Source: Plicaturopsis crispa FD-325 SS-3
Taxonomy: Eukaryota; Basidiomycota; Agaricomycetes; Amylocorticiales; Amylocorticiaceae
Direction of reading: 5' to 3'
Length of the DNA: 64,000 nt
Assembly (NCBI GenBank): GCA_000827205.1
Contig: KN832572.1
Location: forward strand, 1-64,000
Below the pieces are notes generated by a model that was not told the DNA's origin, did no database searches, and worked only from the letters and a program-made list of their open reading frames with translations. This document shows, in pieces, positions 60,014-64,000 of the stretch. Both the position numbers and the translations under genes were made by a program. Position 1 is the first letter of the stretch. The number at the start of each line of letters is the position of its first letter.

Positions 60014-60407
60014 TTTCTCTCAGTGGCCCTTCCCCTGCCTTTGGCCGGCTTCTCGGCTACTTAGCTCAACCTGTCGGACCTTGGGCTGGGCTAGAAATCT
60101 TGTGCACAGTGCCGTGCCACCGTTCACAGGTTCCGAATACCTCGGAACCTCAGCACTTCACCTCATGCTGTAGCCAAATTACAAAGGATTGTGGAATATT
60201 CCATTGGACTTGATGCAACGGTTCCCGAGTACCTGCTACACTGCCACCCACCAAATTTTCGGCTTGTAGCCACCCTCGGCATCCTCTACAAGCCGTTCGG
60301 ACACTGAAATACATTGCCCATGGCCCTGGCCTCCTCGGGCGCATTCCCTTTCGGTACCCACCCCCCATAAATCCTGCAAAAATCATTTCTCTGCAAAATA
60401 TTCATCA
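60014..60407. other. Noncoding spacer between the convergent ORF and the KDZ gene
   Basis: No gene is seen. It contains the strongest stem-loops of the locus (60128-60150 and 60260-60295) and a 12-nt perfect palindrome TGGAATATTCCA at 60192-60203. Confidence 0.5.
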
Positions 60408-63400
60408 TTAAACCGCTATTTCGTACAAATTTTCCATGAACTCTTCCTCAACCGTACGGGCAGCCGGCGCGTTCTCCTCCTCCTCCTCCTCCTCCTCCCC
60501 CTCCTCCTCCATGCCCGCGCTCTCCCCCTGAACCTCGACCTCGCTCCAAACATCCTTGAACTTCTGCGCGATCCCCCGCAGCACCAAAACTTGAGAATCT
60601 GCAAATGCGCGCACACCCTCTGCATGCGCGGCCTCCAGATCCCCCGCCCCCTCCCTACGTCCGATCCATCCCTGGGCACGGTGCTCAAGGGAGACCAGCA
60701 CGCGCCGCATCTCCTCCTTCACGAGCAGCACCTCCTCCTCCCAACGCCGCGCGCGCGACCACGCCTTGGCCCACTCCACCCGGAGCGCGTCGCGGACATC
60801 CGCGTTGTCAGCACCGTTCCAAATCCACGAAACGGATACCACTCGCGTCCCCTCTCCGTGGCCAACGCCGACCGTGTCGCTATCCGGCCGCTCCCTTTCC
60901 GCAATGGCCCCCTCCCGTCGATCGCGCGCCTCTAATCCTCGGCGCCGAGCATGCATAGCCTCGCGACGCCGTGCACGCCGCTCAACCTCCTCTGAGTCCT
61001 CCATGCATCGGCAGTCGTTCCGCGTCAGCTCTCGGAGAGCAATGCTAGAGGCGTCCCCTCCAGCAAGGCCGATCTTTGCCCTCCGTGCGTCTTGGTACTT
61101 CGCGGCGTGTAATTGTATCTTGGTCTCGTTGCGGGTAATGAGAGTCCGGGTGCGCGTTGCCATGGCCTGGTGTCTGGATTCGAATTGCTTATATGTGAGG
61201 TAGCGCGACTTGATGTGCAGCTGTGTGCGAAGGCTGTCCAGTGCCGACGCGCACTGGGCGTCGCGTAGCTTGTCCTCGATCTCCGCTAAACCGGCGGTGC
61301 ACCCCCTCAGCTGCTCCGCCATCAGCGCTGAGGGGAGATACAGAGCGACGTCCTCGGGTTGAACCGTAGACGCAGCGGCCGTGGGGTTGTTCTCGAGCAG
61401 CCGGAGGGCGGCGGGCATGTAGGTGGCCTGCAGCGTTCGGAAGCGCGTGATGTTGCGCGTTAGCCGGGTGCGCAACTGGGTGATGTCGGTTTCCTGCGAG
61501 CTCGTAAGGTTGGTGCGGAGGCGCGAGGCTTCAGCACCAGCGGCCGCCCAAGGGCCCGAGCCCTCTATACGAATGCGCCGTCTGCCAAATCAAATCAGTA
61601 AATACGCGGTGTGCCCACAGCCAATAGGGTGCGTACTGTTGCTCCTCTAGATCAAGCCCTGCAATGATGAACCCGCTGGGGGTGACATTGTGCAGGGACG
61701 GTGCGCCGGATGCGGCAAGCTCTGCGTCGTGGCGCGCAAGGTTGAGGCGAACATCCGCCTCCGTGAGCCCGGACTTCGGCAGATGGTACGGGTTGGGGCT
61801 GCTCGCGTCAGCCTCGAAGGCGAGAACCATCGCCCTCCACTCCTCTACATCTCGGGCCTCCTGAGATTCCGTAAACGCGTCGAACGCGGCCTGGTGCTTT
61901 ATGCGCTCCGGGATCGACGCTACCAGCTTCTTCTTTAGTGATTTGCCTTAACAATCACCGTTAGACACCACTATCACAGAGGACAGCAGCAGGCGTACTC
62001 ACCAAGCCCCACGAGCTTCTGCCAATTCCAATAGCCCCAGTGGTCGTCCAATGTATCATGCCGAGACCCGGGCCCCATCTCCCGTGTGCTGGTGCACACT
62101 GGGCCCATGTTCGCCCACGCCCTCTCGATGCCCTCGCCATCCGTGCGACCCGCACCCGCCAGCCATTCAAACGAGTATGTGATTTGGCATTTGACGATAT
62201 GGGAGTGGATGTGGAGTTTCGGGATCGCGTACCAAAAAATAGCCGACGGAACGATGAGGCGGACAACAGGCGGGAGAGCTGCGAGGCGGGCCTCCAGATT
62301 GCGGTGCCATTGGCAGGCGATGTCGTATGACACCACCGTTGGCTGCCGGGGGTGCTGATGCTTGAACATGGAGGCAAAGGCCCAGTCCATATTGCAGTAT
62401 CTGTTGTGAAGCGTTAGCGCATGCTGCGGGTGTCAATAGCGACGGTGCGCACCTCTCCCCTTTCTGAAGGTCGACAACGGCATTCCGCCCCACAAACTCG
62501 TGCCGACTGCATAACCCCAGACCCGCGGCAGTCGAGGCATACCCAGCCTGCACTCGGTCGTTGGCGTGGTCGACGGCAGACAGCCCGGTGCACGTATTGA
62601 TCTAAACTAACCGTTAGTTCAATTAGCGCTATCAGGGTACGCGGCCACTAACCTCCTTCTGTTCACCCTGCGTCGATACCCACTTGCGATATATCGCATC
62701 GGGTACAAAATACGACCATCCGCACCCCAGGCCGGGGTCGCGGTGCTCACTTGAAACCAGCCGCCGCTTCAGCCGAAAGCACGCGTCAAAGGCAACGAAC
62801 AGGCGGTATAGAAACCTGGGACAGAGCGCGTTAGCATCCTTTTATTGCCGCAAGAAACCGAACACAACGCACCCTCGCTCCTTTGGCGCATTCTCCCAGT
62901 CGTCTGGCAGATTCACGGCGGGGTCGGGGCACGCAGGGCAAACCACGGCCAGCTCCCCTGCCCTTGTCCCCTCGACGCCCGATTCATCGTGGCCCCGCCC
63001 CCCGCGCTTAACCATCTTCAAATGTCTCCACTCTCGGACTATGCGGAGAACGCTCCGGTATCGATCCTGGGCCGTTAGGACGAAGCAATTAGCACACACT
63101 GTGGGCAGCCGGGGCAAAGGCAACTCACAGGAGATGGGCTAAGCCCCGTATTATCCGTTAACTTTTCGAGGGCCCCGTAGTAGTCGTAAGCCGATATTTT
63201 ACCCTGTAGAGTGGCGAGGTGGAAGTGCTCGAGCATTCGAAAGGTGCAGGCCGTAGCGGGCGTGTCGTGCGTAGCGGGATACCACCCAAACCGAAGCAAT
63301 TGCTGGCGATAGGACCCGGCGTCAACCCCGTCGACGCATTGGCAGTAGTCCACCGCGACGCGGTGGATGCCGTTGGTATGCACAACGACAAACGACTCAT

Positions 63401-63924
63401 TGGCGCAGTGCGAGTTTGGGCAGGGCGTGCGTGAGTGATTACCCAGTTGCACGCGCAGCCCAAGGTCACGGAGCGACGACCGTACAAAGCACGACCCTGT
63501 CCAACGCTTGAGGCACTGGTCAGCGCGGGGAATGGTCGCTGCGCACAACGGAACGCACCTCAATGACATCAAGGGGATGGCGCGCGTGGGCCGACACGCA
63601 GCACTCCAAACAGAGAAGCTCCAGCGAGGAGCAGTCCAGACACCGGTACGCAGGCCGCCTCCCTGTGCTGCCAGCGGGGCACGCAGGGCACCGATCCCCA
63701 GTGAAAAATCCGCGACCCTCCCTGCGAAGGAATTCCGCCAGGTACTCGTCTCGGTAAGGCATCCATGCTTTGAGGGGGAAATCCTGCAGTATAGTGAGCG
63801 CTATGCATGGCTGTGAAAGGTATGTCGACTCACCGACGCAGAATAACGCTTTGCCCCAGGCCTCCATGTAGTACTTTTTAAAAACGACCTGGTCCTTACC
63901 ACAAACTGTTTTACAAAACACCAC
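60408..63924 (-). mobile_element. KDZ (Kyakuja-Dileera-Zisupton) DNA transposon, transposase gene
   Basis: Minus-strand, multi-exon gene. N-terminal exons carry the CxC2-like cysteine cluster: CPACPAGSTGRRPAYRCLDC and LLCLECCVSAHARHPLDVIE (about 63560-63720), then SFVVVHTNGIHRVAVDYCQC. The KDZ transposase core follows: SRHEFVGRNAVVDLQKGER, MDWAFASMFKHQ, TVVSYDIACQWHRNLEARL (catalytic-type Asp near 62325), IPKLHIHSHIVKCQ and EGIERAWANMGPV. C-terminal exons (60408 to about 61870) are charged and coiled-coil-like with ARRWEEEVLLVKEEMRRVL, an acidic run and the stop at 60408. KDZ elements are large cut-and-paste transposons expanded in mushrooms and often linked with TET/JBP genes. The catalytic core looks uninterrupted. 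The true start may lie beyond the window edge; terminal repeats were not found. Confidence 0.88.
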
Positions 63925-64000
63925 CCAAATTTGTGGTGGCCCACCACCGGTGAGGCACCAGCTCGTTTTTAAAAAAGCGTCAGCTAAGATTCCTAACCGA
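63925..64000. other. Right edge of the window, probable continuation of the KDZ element
   Basis: The frame of the first transposase exon stays near-open toward the edge, and a short inverted repeat (ggtggcccaccacc at about 63936-63949) is present. The element's 5' end is not resolved here. Confidence 0.35.

Larger units (their letters stand above)
57264..60300. repeat. Hairpin-dense locus: chain of perfect short stem-loops
   Basis: Perfect inverted repeats follow each other along 3 kb. Examples (arm length, loop): 57434-57465 (10, 12), 57672-57684 (6, 1), 57873-57890 (8, 2), 58192-58209 (7, 4), 58218-58235 (7, 4), 58333-58346 (7, 0), 58353-58368 (6, 4), 58442-58456 (6, 3), 58530-58550 (8, 5), 58598-58629 (9, 14), 58695-58712 (8, 2), 58713-58725 (6, 1), 58752-58768 (6, 5), 58838-58854 (6, 5), 58882-58895 (7, 0), 59003-59020 (8, 2), 59120-59133 (7, 0), 59224-59239 (7, 2), 59658-59669 (6, 0), 59841-59864 (7, 10), 60128-60150 (9, 5) and 60260-60295 (10, 16). 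Arms differ in sequence from one hairpin to the next, so this is not a tandem repeat. The 2 kb ORF lies inside it. Confidence 0.85.

Overview
The window looks like nuclear DNA of an agaricomycete basidiomycete, perhaps a wood-decay or litter fungus. Reasons: genes carry many 50-60 nt GT-AG introns; there are three DUF6533-type membrane proteins, a polyporopepsin-like aspartic protease, F-box/LRR-like proteins and a KDZ transposase with a CxC2-type cysteine cluster. Species cannot be told from the sequence. Gene models are hand-spliced; where every exon was delimited, the coding length is a multiple of three.

Layout. 1-3.1 kb: gene-free, dominated by a GC-rich minisatellite. 3.1-11 kb: a Rim9/PalI-like membrane protein, a secreted GH30 glycosidase and a secreted A1 aspartic protease, with a 0.96 kb fold-back element between the last two. 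11.7-13.3 kb: two divergent coiled-coil genes. 13.57-15.94 kb: a non-autonomous DNA transposon with about 330 bp terminal inverted repeats and an 8-bp target duplication. 16.2-22.4 kb: an F-box gene with a 6-nt microexon and a tandem pair of DUF6533 genes. 23.8-34.6 kb: a nitrogen-scavenging cluster, DUR3-like urea transporter / amidase / DUR3-like urea transporter, each gene with the same AGATAAG (GATA-factor) site upstream.

34.9-49.4 kb is the gene-dense core: a proline-rich protein, DIM1 rRNA dimethyltransferase, a third DUF6533 gene, eIF2D/Tma64, an SMP-domain (LEA-like) protein, a kelch protein, a single-exon F-box-like gene and an alpha/beta hydrolase. 49.5-57.3 kb is gene-poor and built of local duplications, a nested TA-flanked inverted-repeat element, minisatellites and hairpins. 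60.4 kb to the end holds a KDZ DNA transposon on the minus strand.

The most unusual signal is at about 57.26-60.30 kb. A 2 kb uninterrupted ORF and its flanks consist almost end to end of short perfect stem-loops (arms 5-10 bp, mostly loops of 0-8 nt). By eye I count 22 perfect inverted repeats of at least 6 bp with loops of 8 nt or less in the ORF, against roughly 4-5 expected by chance. A relative of its 5' flank lies inverted at 50.8-52.6 kb, which suggests a repeat family. I know of no described element with this design.
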